A stretch of 35,374 nucleotides of DNA from a virus, in the IMG/VR virus record IMGVR_UViG_3300021197_000949, positions 1 to 35,374 of that record; one strand, written 5' to 3'. Each line of letters opens with the position of its first letter. Within the stretch, counting starts at the first letter, position 1. Both the position numbers and the translations under genes were made by a program. Positions 15,837 to 24,598 of this stretch are shown here, piece after piece. The notes beneath the pieces are model-generated. The model was given only the letters and a program-made list of their open reading frames with translations, had not been told where the DNA came from and ran no database searches.

Positions 15837-15846
15837 ACTTATTTGT
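15837..15846 (+). promoter_or_regulatory. Variant late promoter motif ACTTATTTGT
   Basis: A divergent relative of ACTATTTAC in the expected place (after a hairpin, 22 bases before the tube ATG). A similar CTACTTAT occurs at 17590-17597 ahead of the tape measure gene. Weaker than the other copies. Confidence 0.35.
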
Positions 15847-15867
15847 GAACACAGGAGAACCTAACAA

Positions 15868-16455
15868 ATGCCATTCTGGTCAACCAACTTCGGTCAAGAT
15901 ACAACACTAAAAGATCCAAAGCGTAAACATCGCTTTACTGTGGAGTTCCAAGGAATTAACGCAGCCCAAGGCGGCGCACTCCTTTGGTACGCCAAAACAG
16001 CCACAAAGCCCGGCTTCAGCGTAAATGCTGCTGAGCATAAATACCTTGGTCACACTTTCTACTACCCAGGTAATGTCACTTGGGACCAAGTAACAGTCAC
16101 TCTTGTTGATCCTGTTGATCCAGATGTTACAGCTACTTTCTCTGATATTGTGGTTGCTGGAGGCTATACTCCACCGACTGATGCCAACTCACTTGGAACA
16201 ATCTCCAAAGCAAAGGCAACAGGCGCTCTTGGAACCGTCCTAATCACTCAGCTTGATGGTGACGGCAACCCAGTAGAGTCTTGGACCCTATGGAATGCTT
16301 TTATTATGAGCATGAAGCAGGATGACCTTGACTACACAAGCGATGAGCTTTCTACAACAACCGTAGAACTTCGCTTTGACTGGGCGAGAGTTGAGACTCT
16401 CACCAACTCTTCTGCTGTCAACGGTTCCGGTGGCAACGAATTCTTCAAAGCCTAA
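15868..16455 (+). CDS. Tail tube protein, T4 gp19-like (195 aa)
   Basis: Forms the rigid inner tail tube. Follows the sheath gene as in T4. The body is a beta barrel typical of tube proteins: KHRFTVEFQGI near residue 20, then KTATKPGFSV, YYPGNVTWDQVTVTLVDP, and the C-terminal WTLWNAFIMSMKQDDLDYTS and TTVELRFDWARVE strands. The KPGF and YPG...W...VT blocks are widely conserved in myovirus tubes. Slightly longer than T4 gp19 (163 aa). AGGAG lies at 15852-15856. Confidence 0.92.
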   Translation: MPFWSTNFGQDTTLKDPKRKHRFTVEFQGINAAQGGALLWYAKTATKPGFSVNAAEHKYLGHTFYYPGNVTWDQVTVTLVDPVDPDVTATFSDIVVAGGYTPPTDANSLGTISKAKATGALGTVLITQLDGDGNPVESWTLWNAFIMSMKQDDLDYTSDELSTTTVELRFDWARVETLTNSSAVNGSGGNEFFKA

Positions 16456-16484
16456 TAAGACAATAACTAAACGCGAGGTGTAAA

Positions 16485-17315
16485 TTGTCAAGAAATCAGG
16501 ATCGCCTAGGCGGCGCTCAACAGCCTGATACGAGCCCTCCACCCCAACAGGGTGGCGGGGGTTTCTCGTTTGTAGTCCCCACAGAGTTTGTGGATCTGCC
16601 CTCCCAGGGGCGCTTCTATGCACAGGGACATCCGTTACACGGACAAGACTCTATCGAAATCAAGCAAATGACTGCCAAAGAAGAGGACATTCTCACTTCG
16701 AGAACGCTTCTAAAGAAAGGTGTTGCATTAGAAAAATTAATAGAAAGTCTTATTGTAGATAAATCTATTAGACCATCCAGCCTCCTTATTGGTGATCGGA
16801 ATGCTATTATTATCGCTGCTAGGGTATCTGGTTATGGTAACGACTATACCACGACCGTACAATGCCCTTCATGCGAAACAAAACAACAATACGAATTCGA
16901 TTTAAACGATGCAGATGTTGACTATGGGAATATCTCAGAAGAGATTGGTATTACTGATTATGGAGATGGAACAATCGGCTGTATTCTTCCAAGAACTCAA
17001 GCAGAAGTTAGAGCAAGATTGCTTACTGGACGCGAAGAGATCGCTTTAACAAACAAGAAGAATTCCGAAGGCTTAATCTCTAAGCAGCTACGCTCTATTG
17101 TTGTTAGTGTAAATGGTGACTCTACACCCCAAGCGATCAATTATTTAGTTGAGAATATGCCGTCAAGAGATTCCCGCCATCTTCGCGCTATCATTCGCCA
17201 AGCAACTCCAGATATTGATCTAACACAGCATTTCTCTTGCACCGAATGTGGACACACGCAAGAGATGGAGGTGCCGCTCACTGCGGACTTTTTTTGGCCT
17301 GACCGACGAGTATAA
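16485..17315 (+). CDS. Baseplate hub assembly protein, T4 gp26-like, with zinc-ribbon cysteines (276 aa)
   Basis: Starts at TTG 16485 with GAGGTG at 16474-16479; no ATG is in frame before residue 62. After a disordered Gln/Pro/Gly start, residues 30-90 (VPTEFVDLPSQGRFY, then KQMTAKEEDILTSRTLLKKG and LIESLI) match the gp26/T4 baseplate family (PF12322). Two CxxC pairs, C127/C130 and C252/C255, could form one zinc site; they frame the C-terminal half. In the T4 family this protein helps assemble the central hub and in many myoviruses acts as a tail-assembly chaperone. The stop comes just after a T7 run where ribosomes may shift into the downstream frame. The rare start codon fits a low-copy assembly factor. 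Confidence 0.8.
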   Translation: MSRNQDRLGGAQQPDTSPPPQQGGGGFSFVVPTEFVDLPSQGRFYAQGHPLHGQDSIEIKQMTAKEEDILTSRTLLKKGVALEKLIESLIVDKSIRPSSLLIGDRNAIIIAARVSGYGNDYTTTVQCPSCETKQQYEFDLNDADVDYGNISEEIGITDYGDGTIGCILPRTQAEVRARLLTGREEIALTNKKNSEGLISKQLRSIVVSVNGDSTPQAINYLVENMPSRDSRHLRAIIRQATPDIDLTQHFSCTECGHTQEMEVPLTADFFWPDRRV

Positions 17316-17547
17316 TGAGGGGGTTTATGAAGAAATTTTCTTCCTCAAGTATAATAGTGGCTGGAGTTTTTCAGAAGCTTATAGTCTGCCTCTAGGGTTG
17401 AGAAGGTGGTTTGTTCAACGGACTATTAAACAGCTTGAGATGGAATCACAAGCGATTAAGAAAGCCTCGAAAGGAAACTCAAATTCTTCTTATCAAGAAC
17501 TAACTCCCTCCAATCAACCACCAATTCCAAAAGAATACGCTAGATAG
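17248..17547 (+). CDS. Tail-assembly chaperone-like protein, probably made by frameshift
   Basis: The frame begins formally at GTG 17248, but that start lies inside the zinc-ribbon region of the gp26-like gene and has no ribosome site; the protein-like part begins at about 17296 (GLTDEYNEGVYEEIFFLKY). The core YEEIFFLKYNSGWSFSEAY followed by LPLGLRRWFVQRTIKQLE is a pattern I associate with short tail-assembly chaperones found just before the tape measure gene in marine T4 relatives; normal homologues start near DEY. The C-terminus is Ser/Asn/Gln/Pro-rich and disordered. Most likely expressed as a C-terminal extension of the gp26-like protein through the T7 run (fusion of about 353 aa). Terminator follows. 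Confidence 0.7.
   Translation: MDTRKRWRCRSLRTFFGLTDEYNEGVYEEIFFLKYNSGWSFSEAYSLPLGLRRWFVQRTIKQLEMESQAIKKASKGNSNSSYQELTPSNQPPIPKEYAR
17289..17295 (+). other. Candidate programmed frameshift site (T7 run)
   Basis: The zero frame reads GAC TTT TTT TGG, then four codons further CGA GTA TAA. The next frame stays open from here to 17547 and encodes the chaperone-like protein that has no credible start of its own. A +1 or -2 slip on the Phe codons would fuse gp26-like residues 1-270 to 83 or 84 new residues. A Shine-Dalgarno-like GGAGG (17267-17271) lies upstream and could stimulate backward slipping. Confidence 0.55.
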
Positions 17548-17551
17548 TTTT

Positions 17552-17579
17552 AAGGCTCCTTCAGGAGCCTTTGCTTTTT
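17552..17579 (+). terminator. Intrinsic terminator before the tape measure gene
   Basis: AAGGCTCC (17552-17559) and GGAGCCTT (17564-17571) form a perfect 8-bp stem around TTCA, followed by TTGCTTTTT. Confidence 0.9.
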
Positions 17580-17615
17580 ATGGGCGTGTCTACTTATAGA
17601 GAGAGGTATTTTTGC

Positions 17616-19811
17616 ATGACTCCAGAAGAAGCAGCCGCACTAGCAGCAAAAAACAGAACTAATAGCTTAGAAAACGAATTAAAAATAAGAAGAGAATTGG
17701 CTGATTTGGATAAGAAACAGCTAGAATATTTACAAAGCCTTGATACCTTGTCAACAAAACAGAATTTCGCTATTCAACAGCTAAAAATACAATTGCAGAC
17801 CACTGTTGATCTAGAAAAGGCTGAAAAAAACAGACTCGAAACGGCGATGTCCTTAGCCAACACAAGTAGAAAAAGAGCCGATGCGGAATTAAAAATAGCC
17901 GAGCAGGAAATAGAACTAGCCAAAGCTAAATTAAAAAATGGAGAAATTGAAAAAGCTGCCCTTGATGAAAAAATTGAAAAACTCAAAGAACTAGAAGAAC
18001 AGATTGATAAAGCAGAAGAATCCGCACAAGGTTTAATGGACGGGTTTGGAAGTTTATTGAAAGGTGATCTTACAGGTGGTTTGAAAAAAGTTGGAAAAAC
18101 ACTACTCAAAACTTTTGCTGGTGATGCAGCTAAAAGCGCAATTGGGAAACTTAAGGATTCTTTGTTTGATCTTTCTAAGAAGGCAATTGGTGGCTCCAAA
18201 GGGGCGATGGCTGCCCTGGGTGGATTATCAGCATCACTTATCTTGATAGGTGTCGCCGTCGCTATAGCAATGAAGGTCGTGAAACTCGCAATTGCTGTAG
18301 CGGACGCAAGTTTCGAATTCCAGAAAATTACTGGCGCAAGCAAAGAGTTTGCATCAAGTTTGGGAAATGTGGCAAATGAAGTACGAGCCTTTGGTGGAAC
18401 AGTCAAAGAAGTAAGCGCATCCTTCCAATCTCTCTTTACAAATGTTTCAGATTTTACAATGATGTCAAAGACTTCTAGAGAAGAATTAATCAAAACTAAC
18501 ACCGTTCTTTCTAAATTAGGCATCTCAAACGATGATTTATCGAAAAGCCAACAAACACTAACCAAGTCTATGGGTCAAACTGGTGAGCAAGCAGCTAGAA
18601 CTTCTTTGGAAATGGCGGCGCTAGCAAGAGACATCGGTGTCGCTCCATCTAAGATGGCTGCTGACTTTGCTGCCGCAGGTCCTCAACTTGCGAAGTTGGG
18701 TCGTGATGGCGTCAAGGCGTTCAAAGACTTAGCTGTCGCCTCCAAGATTACAGGTCTTGAGGTCAACAGGCTTCTTGCTATTACTGAAAAATTCGACACC
18801 TTTGAGGGCGCAGCAGAACAGGCTGGTAAGCTAAACGCAGCATTGGGCGGTAACTTTGTTAACGCTATGGAATTGATGACCGCGACCGATCCTGCCGAAC
18901 GCTTCGGGATGATTAGAGATTCTGTTCTTGATGCTGGTTTGGCTTTTGACGATATGTCTTACTATCAGCGCAAGTTTTATGCTGACGCAATGGGGCTACA
19001 AGACGTAAGCGAGTTGGCTCTAGTGATGTCAGGTAACATGAGTTCACTAAACGGAGAAATAGGCAAGACATCTGCTGATTACGAGAAAATGGCTGAACAA
19101 GCCGCAAAAGTTCAAACTTTCCAAGAAAAGTTAAACACGCTTATGGCTCAGTTGATTCCCATTGTTACGCCTCTGGTTGACGGACTAATGGCAATTTCAG
19201 ACTGGATGATGGAAAACTTAGAAATGGTAAAGATTGGGTTTTCTATAATGGTTGGCTCCCTGATGGCTGTGGCAGCAGCTTTAACAATTGCTGGAATTGC
19301 GTTTATAACAGCCACTCTGCCAATTAGCGGTACAGTTTTGGCGATAACAGCTTTGGTTGGTGCTCTTGCTGGTTTGGCTTCACTGCTGTTTATTGAATCT
19401 TTTGCTTCCTCGTTTTTGGAAGGTTTATTTAAAATTGGCAATGGTTTCGATTTTATAAAAGAAAATGCCATAATGTTATTAGGTCCAGTGGGAATGCTGA
19501 TAAAGGGTTCACAAATGCTAGCAGATCATTTATTTGCCGGCGATGGGGTTAAAGTTGGCGCTGAGATGACCACAAAATCAATCCAACAAATGGATATGAC
19601 AACAGCAGACGCAGCCGCAACTTCAAGAGCAGCAGCTCCAGTGATTGCCAACAACAAAATAATGTCGAGCGCAGTCGATAATGCTGTGACAAATACAACA
19701 AACAACATGCAGAGCCAGCAACAGGATCGCAACATCATCGTAGAACTCGACGGCAAGAAAGTCGGTGAAGGCGTGATGGGTAAGTTCGCTAGAAGCTCGG
19801 CTATGGTATAA
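17616..19811 (+). CDS. Tail tape measure protein (731 aa)
   Basis: Sets tail length and lines the tube. N-terminal residues 20-140 are a nearly continuous Lys/Glu/Leu coiled coil; hydrophobic segments follow at about 202-229 (SASLILIGVAVAIAMKVV) and about 538-592 (two adjacent helices), as usual for tape measures, which interact with the host membrane. The middle is Ala/Lys-rich helical (DLAVASKITGLEVNRLL) and the C-terminus (NIIVELDGKKVGEGVMGKF) is the common end of myovirus tape measures. Start at ATG 17616 (MTPEEAAALAAK), 8 bases after AGAGAGG; an upstream in-frame extension lies in the terminator tail. Length is a little above T4 gp29 (590 aa), so the tail should be roughly T4 length or somewhat longer. 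Confidence 0.85.
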   Translation: MTPEEAAALAAKNRTNSLENELKIRRELADLDKKQLEYLQSLDTLSTKQNFAIQQLKIQLQTTVDLEKAEKNRLETAMSLANTSRKRADAELKIAEQEIELAKAKLKNGEIEKAALDEKIEKLKELEEQIDKAEESAQGLMDGFGSLLKGDLTGGLKKVGKTLLKTFAGDAAKSAIGKLKDSLFDLSKKAIGGSKGAMAALGGLSASLILIGVAVAIAMKVVKLAIAVADASFEFQKITGASKEFASSLGNVANEVRAFGGTVKEVSASFQSLFTNVSDFTMMSKTSREELIKTNTVLSKLGISNDDLSKSQQTLTKSMGQTGEQAARTSLEMAALARDIGVAPSKMAADFAAAGPQLAKLGRDGVKAFKDLAVASKITGLEVNRLLAITEKFDTFEGAAEQAGKLNAALGGNFVNAMELMTATDPAERFGMIRDSVLDAGLAFDDMSYYQRKFYADAMGLQDVSELALVMSGNMSSLNGEIGKTSADYEKMAEQAAKVQTFQEKLNTLMAQLIPIVTPLVDGLMAISDWMMENLEMVKIGFSIMVGSLMAVAAALTIAGIAFITATLPISGTVLAITALVGALAGLASLLFIESFASSFLEGLFKIGNGFDFIKENAIMLLGPVGMLIKGSQMLADHLFAGDGVKVGAEMTTKSIQQMDMTTADAAATSRAAAPVIANNKIMSSAVDNAVTNTTNNMQSQQQDRNIIVELDGKKVGEGVMGKFARSSAMV

Positions 19812-19822
19812 GAGGATAAAAG

Positions 19823-20851
19823 ATGGCACAAAAACTATTTGATGTAAGAAAATACCAAGATGAATTACCAACACTCGTAGATGGTTCCGATTCGCTCGCA
19901 AACCAAAGAGAAATGGTGGTCTCATTTTATCATGTCCCTTCTGGGAGAAGCGTATTTTTCAAGGCTTTTATAGTGGCTTTTACTGAAACTTATAATTCCA
20001 ACTTCACCTCAACAGAAGCATTTGGTAGAACAGATCCGATCTATCAGTACAAGAACACAACAAGAAAAATCTCATTGACTATTGATGTCCCCGCTGCGAG
20101 TGAGGGCGAAGCTTACGAAAATCTTGGAAGAGTCTCAGCCCTTGAACAAATGCTCTATGCTTCTTACACTGGAGACTCCAGCAACGCCTTAAACATGACC
20201 CAGTCACCTCTTATAAGAATGAAAGTGATGAACTTGTTGCAGAAAAGTTCTACTTCAGACGAAATCGACGCCCACCTCGCAACAGCTTACCCCGAGGATG
20301 CTGAAGAAATGTTCTTTATTGAATATCAATCAACTTCGGAATCAGATAGGGGATTACTCGGAATTATTGATAACCTTTCAGTTGATCATAGCATTGCTGG
20401 TGATGATGGTGTTTTTCATAAAGGAGTCAACACGATTCTTCCCAAAAACATTCAACTAAGCCTTGGGTTTTCTCCCATCCACGAAACAACTATAGGATGG
20501 GGAGATAATAATCAACAAACAAATAATCTATTTCCTTACGGAGTCAAAACAACCGAAAACATTCTACTTGGCTCTCCGGCTAACGCCCTACCAGCTTACA
20601 AAGAACAAGTTGAAAAAGAAAAAGCCGAAGAGCAAGCAAGAAAAGTAAGACAGCAACACATTGATAATGCAAAAGCACGCTATGGTGGCGTCTTAGGAAA
20701 TATGAGAATGAACGCAGATGTTCGCAGAGCAGGGAGAGGTAATGATAAGGCTTTGGTTAGATTGGGCGAAGGCTCAATGGCTGGCATTGAAGGAGCTGAG
20801 GCGGCATTTGAAGAAGGTTTAGAAGGATACATTGAGGATTTCATAGAATGA
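19823..20851 (+). CDS. Baseplate tube-initiator / tail tube cap protein, gp48/gp54-like (342 aa)
   Basis: Follows the tape measure as baseplate initiator genes do. Residues about 35-110 (PSGRSVFFKAFIVAFTETYN ... EAFGRTDPIYQYKNTTRKIS ... LTIDVPAAS) show the pattern that I associate with the tube-like domain of marine T4-relative baseplate proteins; later SPLIRMKVMNLLQ and GIIDNLSVDHSI, KNIQLSLGFSPIHE complete a tube-type beta domain. The C-terminus is a charged helix (KEQVEKEKAEEQARKVRQQ) and a Gly/Glu-rich end. Such proteins cap the hub and nucleate tube growth. Assignment to gp48 versus gp54 is not possible by eye. Overlaps the next gene by ATGA. Confidence 0.68.
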   Translation: MAQKLFDVRKYQDELPTLVDGSDSLANQREMVVSFYHVPSGRSVFFKAFIVAFTETYNSNFTSTEAFGRTDPIYQYKNTTRKISLTIDVPAASEGEAYENLGRVSALEQMLYASYTGDSSNALNMTQSPLIRMKVMNLLQKSSTSDEIDAHLATAYPEDAEEMFFIEYQSTSESDRGLLGIIDNLSVDHSIAGDDGVFHKGVNTILPKNIQLSLGFSPIHETTIGWGDNNQQTNNLFPYGVKTTENILLGSPANALPAYKEQVEKEKAEEQARKVRQQHIDNAKARYGGVLGNMRMNADVRRAGRGNDKALVRLGEGSMAGIEGAEAAFEEGLEGYIEDFIE

Positions 20852-21189
20852 GCGACATCAAAAACTTTACATCACAAACAATCATAAACGACACAGACTT
20901 TTACAGAGAGTTGCGTGAGCGCAGAGGTCTAAAGCAAATAGAACAATTCACAACACCACGCTTAAGACAACCAACAGTCTCCGACAGAATGAGACTAAAA
21001 ACCTCCACACACATCTGGAAATACGGAGATAGATTTTACAATCTTGCACATCAATACTACGGCGACGCTCGCTACTGGTGGGTTATTGCTTGGTTTAACG
21101 GCATTCCGACAGAAGCCGAAGCAAACACAGGCGATGTGCTTGAGATTCCATTAAACATCAGCGAAGCTTTGCTGGTCTTGGGGGCGTGA
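20848..21189 (+). CDS. Baseplate wedge protein with LysM domain, T4 gp53-like (113 aa)
   Basis: Residues 55-103 form a LysM-type unit: HIWKYGDRFYNLAHQYYGD, then YWWVIAWFNGI and GDVLEIPLN, the canonical order of a short strand, helix, WW and closing GDxLxIP strand. T4 gp53 carries the same fold and joins wedges to the hub region. It is shorter than T4 gp53 (196 aa), lacking the C-terminal part. The gene overlaps the preceding one (ATGA at 20848-20851) and is 3 bases from the next, so the three baseplate genes are coupled. Confidence 0.85.
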   Translation: MSDIKNFTSQTIINDTDFYRELRERRGLKQIEQFTTPRLRQPTVSDRMRLKTSTHIWKYGDRFYNLAHQYYGDARYWWVIAWFNGIPTEAEANTGDVLEIPLNISEALLVLGA

Positions 21190-21192
21190 TAA

Positions 21193-24100
21193 ATGTCTGA
21201 TTGTCCGTTTACATCACGCAATCCAGATATGCTAGAGGAAGTTTCTTCTTATGTTGAAGAACACTGTTCGGAGCTTGTCAGTGGCTTTACTCAATTGGGC
21301 AATAAGTCACCTCAACTGGATTTGTTACGAGGACGACTTAAGGATGAGATCGATGATTTAAACCCCGATGTTAAAGAAATTTTCGAGGCGAACGTTTATA
21401 AATTACAAAACAATTATCTTTTTATTGGTTACACTTACGAAGAATTAAACCTAAATGAGAGCTGGGCGGACGTCCGCCGAATAAACGATAGAATAGATAG
21501 TGATCCAATGTATATGCCAAATTTCTTAGAATTGGCAACAAAAATTAAAGAAGTTGAAACCCTTATTAATAACTCTGGGGATTATAAAGAAGATTTAGAA
21601 AAATTAAAGAAAATAAAAAAAACATTTGCACTATTAAATCCTTTAACCCAGTCCATCAAGATATTGGTGGAGAGGCTTACTGAGCTTTATAAAGAATATA
21701 AGAAATTAACAAAAGAACAAACCGGGTTCGTAGCCACCGGAAGAAACCAGGGTGTTTTAGAAAACTTAGCTAATACCTTTAATGATGAAAATGCGAGGAA
21801 GAGAGCCAGACAAGGCGGAGCCGTCATCAAAGAGAGCAGAAGCCCCGGAGGTCAATTTGATAACGTAGACAAAGCAATCTACCAAGAACAGTGTTTTCTC
21901 CTTTCACAACTAAAGTCTTTGGTCGCGCTCAAAAGAAAAAACCACAGACCACGGCTCCCTTATGTCTTAGCCAACTCTCCTGTCAAGGGCACCTCTGAAG
22001 AAAATGGCACCGGACAAAAAACTGAACCGATAAATAGCAATGCGCCAATTTTAATCTACGACGAGCCATTTGGATTTATTAACAGACTCACACAGGCGCC
22101 ATACTCAAGAGAGTTGTTTAATCTCACAACAGATAAACTGTCCTCTCTTGTTCCAACAATAAAGCTTTATAAAGTTCAAACTGACCCAGCCAGCGGCGAG
22201 GATGTTGGTTATGTTGAGATAAAGTTTGATACAAACCCTGCCGTCAAATCCTATGCCGGCGAAAAGAGCGCCCTTGATTTATTTAGAAACAGCAAGAAGC
22301 GTGGTGTTGGCGTTGGACTCAAAGACTTTAATTTTACTTTCCACGGCTCTGATCCATTCGCAGCCAAGAAAGCAATTCAAGCGAAACTAAGTATCTTTGC
22401 TACAAGCTTCGGAGACTTAATCCAAGATAGAAGAGGAGATTACACAGGGCTGACTCAAGCGTTTAGTAAAAAAGCACCATTGGCAAATTACAAGTTTGCC
22501 GATCTTGCTCTTAAAACCGGTCGGACACCCGAAGACTTGAGAACAAACATGACTGCTATTCAAAAAGACAATATTGATAAGTTGAATTTTAGACTAAAAA
22601 TTGTTATGGGGTGGGCAATACCTCAAAACTATCTCTCAACTTTTACCGAACAAGAAAAACAAGCGGTAAATGATTCTTTTATAAACATAAACCTAACTCC
22701 AACAACGCACGAATTTTCTTTTGATGAGATGGGAGGGGTTTCTTTTGACATCAATTATCTTGCTTACATAGAAGATTATTTCAACAATTCAATGTTTAAC
22801 ATTTTTAGTTCTAAAGGAGTTGAGGGTAACAGAATAGGTAGAAAACTGTTTTATGAATTCCTCGCTAATGAAAAGTGTGAGTCTGATGAAATCTCCAAAG
22901 CAAAAGAAGTAGATGCCAGTTTGATCCAACAAGAGAAAGCACAAAGCTTCGCAAGAATAATATCACAGCTAAGTGGAAAAAAGAAAATTCTTTATTATAG
23001 TCTGGACTATGAACAGATTTCTAATTTTTTGCGAAATGGAGTGCCGCCTGGAGGAATTCCAAATCCCACTAATGATAGTGGACCGAATATTCAAAAACTA
23101 AGAAATTCTTTCAAAAGCGCACTCGAAAGAGCCGGAACAGAAGACAAGGGCACCATAGAGGCACTACAAGCATCTCTCGTTTCTACCTCAAGAGACACAA
23201 ATAAAGTTTCTTTTTTCTATATTTCTGATTTAATTGATGTCATTATGCAAAACATCGAAGAGTCGCTAGAAAAACTCACAAGTGACCTAAAGAAAGGGGA
23301 CAAAAGTGTATTAAATTATTATGACAAAATTCCGGGTAGCGGACCTAATTTTGTTAAAATTAAAAGTGCATACAGAAGATTTTTAAGGAACGAAATCTCT
23401 TTTGAAGCTGTAAACTATGATGATGGTTCACGAGCGATCATAGCAAAAAAGACTTCTATAGCCAAAGAAATTGAAAAGCTAATGAAAGCCAGAGAACAAT
23501 TTAAAAAAATAAGAATTGTTCTTGGACCAATGGAGATCAAAGATCCATTTAATCAAGGTAAAATGAGCTTTTGTTCTATTGGGGATATTCCAATTTCCCT
23601 TAATTATTTTACAGAATTCTTGACAGAAAAAGTCTTAAGCAAAGAGCAAGCTTATTACCCCATAACAAGTTTTATAAAAGACATTACAAATGAATTAATT
23701 CGTGATTTTATAAACAATGATAGCTGCTTTTCTTTTAATACTAAGCAAAGAGTAAAATTCAACAGTTCTGTGATAACCGGCTTCAATAGAAGAATAAATA
23801 CAATGGGAACTGACGACATTACCTTTTTTACTAAAAGCAATCCAAAAACCTATGGTGCCGGCAACGTATTCAATTTAAGCAATCCTTTAGCAAGAAGTTT
23901 AAAACCAGTAATAAATGTCTCAGGACCATCGCGTCTCCCAATTGATGTCGCACAGCCAGATAGAGAGATTAACTACTATGTCTTTTATGCAGGTCGTTCT
24001 TATCCAGTAGGAAAAATGCAGGGAAATGAAGAGCAAGATGCAAAAGATGGAATCTTTCATTACATCTTGGGCAAGGATCGAGGCATTGTGAAGAACATCT

Positions 24101-24597
24101 CTCTTGACAGAACAGATATGACTGGACTGAAGGAACTTCGTTTTGAGCAAGAAGGCTTTGATGGTCTAACACAATTGCGAGAAGTATACAACGCCAACAT
24201 CGATTGTCTATTAAATATGCATACATTCCCTGGAACCTATATTTATGTAGATCCTAGAGGATTTTCACCCGAGATGAGAAAAGATGAGAATGGCAATGAT
24301 TTTACACAATTTGGTATTGGTGGTTATTATATGATTACTAGATCAGAACATTCAATAGGTCCCGGCAAAGCAGACACCAAAATCACTGCTAAATGGGTTG
24401 CTGATACTGGTGGTGGAAACGAAGATGCTAATAGTAAAAAACCAATTATAGATGATGCTGAAGACAAACCAAAGAAGTGCGGCAGCTCCAGACGAATAGA
24501 ATCGTTAAAAGAGGATAGTCTTTTGATGATGGATGATACTGTGCTTGATTTTTGGGCTAAAGCATCATATGATAATGGCTTTTTTATAGGAGATTAA
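21193..24597 (+). CDS. Large baseplate/hub-like structural protein (1134 aa)
   Basis: Not named with confidence. N-terminal 200 residues are helical and coiled-coil-rich (LEKLKKIKKTFALL, RLTELYKEYKKLTKEQ); residues about 280-520 hold APILIYDEPFGFINRLTQ ... SLVPTIKLYKVQ ... VGLKDFNFTFHGSDPFAAKK, and the last 250 residues contain VKNISLDRTDMTGLKELRFEQ, FPGTYIYVDPRGF and IGGYYMITRSEHSI, followed by a disordered tail. The C-terminal strands resemble hub proteins of the gp27/gpD kind, where a final beta domain follows a long insertion. Position directly after the gp53-like gene supports a baseplate hub role. Gene is AT-rich in codon use compared with the capsid genes. It could be a tail lysozyme-lacking hub fused to a wedge component. 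Confidence 0.6.
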   Translation: MSDCPFTSRNPDMLEEVSSYVEEHCSELVSGFTQLGNKSPQLDLLRGRLKDEIDDLNPDVKEIFEANVYKLQNNYLFIGYTYEELNLNESWADVRRINDRIDSDPMYMPNFLELATKIKEVETLINNSGDYKEDLEKLKKIKKTFALLNPLTQSIKILVERLTELYKEYKKLTKEQTGFVATGRNQGVLENLANTFNDENARKRARQGGAVIKESRSPGGQFDNVDKAIYQEQCFLLSQLKSLVALKRKNHRPRLPYVLANSPVKGTSEENGTGQKTEPINSNAPILIYDEPFGFINRLTQAPYSRELFNLTTDKLSSLVPTIKLYKVQTDPASGEDVGYVEIKFDTNPAVKSYAGEKSALDLFRNSKKRGVGVGLKDFNFTFHGSDPFAAKKAIQAKLSIFATSFGDLIQDRRGDYTGLTQAFSKKAPLANYKFADLALKTGRTPEDLRTNMTAIQKDNIDKLNFRLKIVMGWAIPQNYLSTFTEQEKQAVNDSFININLTPTTHEFSFDEMGGVSFDINYLAYIEDYFNNSMFNIFSSKGVEGNRIGRKLFYEFLANEKCESDEISKAKEVDASLIQQEKAQSFARIISQLSGKKKILYYSLDYEQISNFLRNGVPPGGIPNPTNDSGPNIQKLRNSFKSALERAGTEDKGTIEALQASLVSTSRDTNKVSFFYISDLIDVIMQNIEESLEKLTSDLKKGDKSVLNYYDKIPGSGPNFVKIKSAYRRFLRNEISFEAVNYDDGSRAIIAKKTSIAKEIEKLMKAREQFKKIRIVLGPMEIKDPFNQGKMSFCSIGDIPISLNYFTEFLTEKVLSKEQAYYPITSFIKDITNELIRDFINNDSCFSFNTKQRVKFNSSVITGFNRRINTMGTDDITFFTKSNPKTYGAGNVFNLSNPLARSLKPVINVSGPSRLPIDVAQPDREINYYVFYAGRSYPVGKMQGNEEQDAKDGIFHYILGKDRGIVKNISLDRTDMTGLKELRFEQEGFDGLTQLREVYNANIDCLLNMHTFPGTYIYVDPRGFSPEMRKDENGNDFTQFGIGGYYMITRSEHSIGPGKADTKITAKWVADTGGGNEDANSKKPIIDDAEDKPKKCGSSRRIESLKEDSLLMMDDTVLDFWAKASYDNGFFIGD

Positions 24598-24598
24598 G

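Noticed and set aside
17315-17395. TAATG overlap as a coupled start for a gene after the gp26-like stop
   Set aside because: That ATG opens a 26-codon frame (third frame) with no protein character; the chaperone frame is a different one.
18913-19925. Several minus-strand frames in and after the tape measure gene
   Set aside because: All overlap well-supported + strand genes and lack ribosome sites or recognisable domains.
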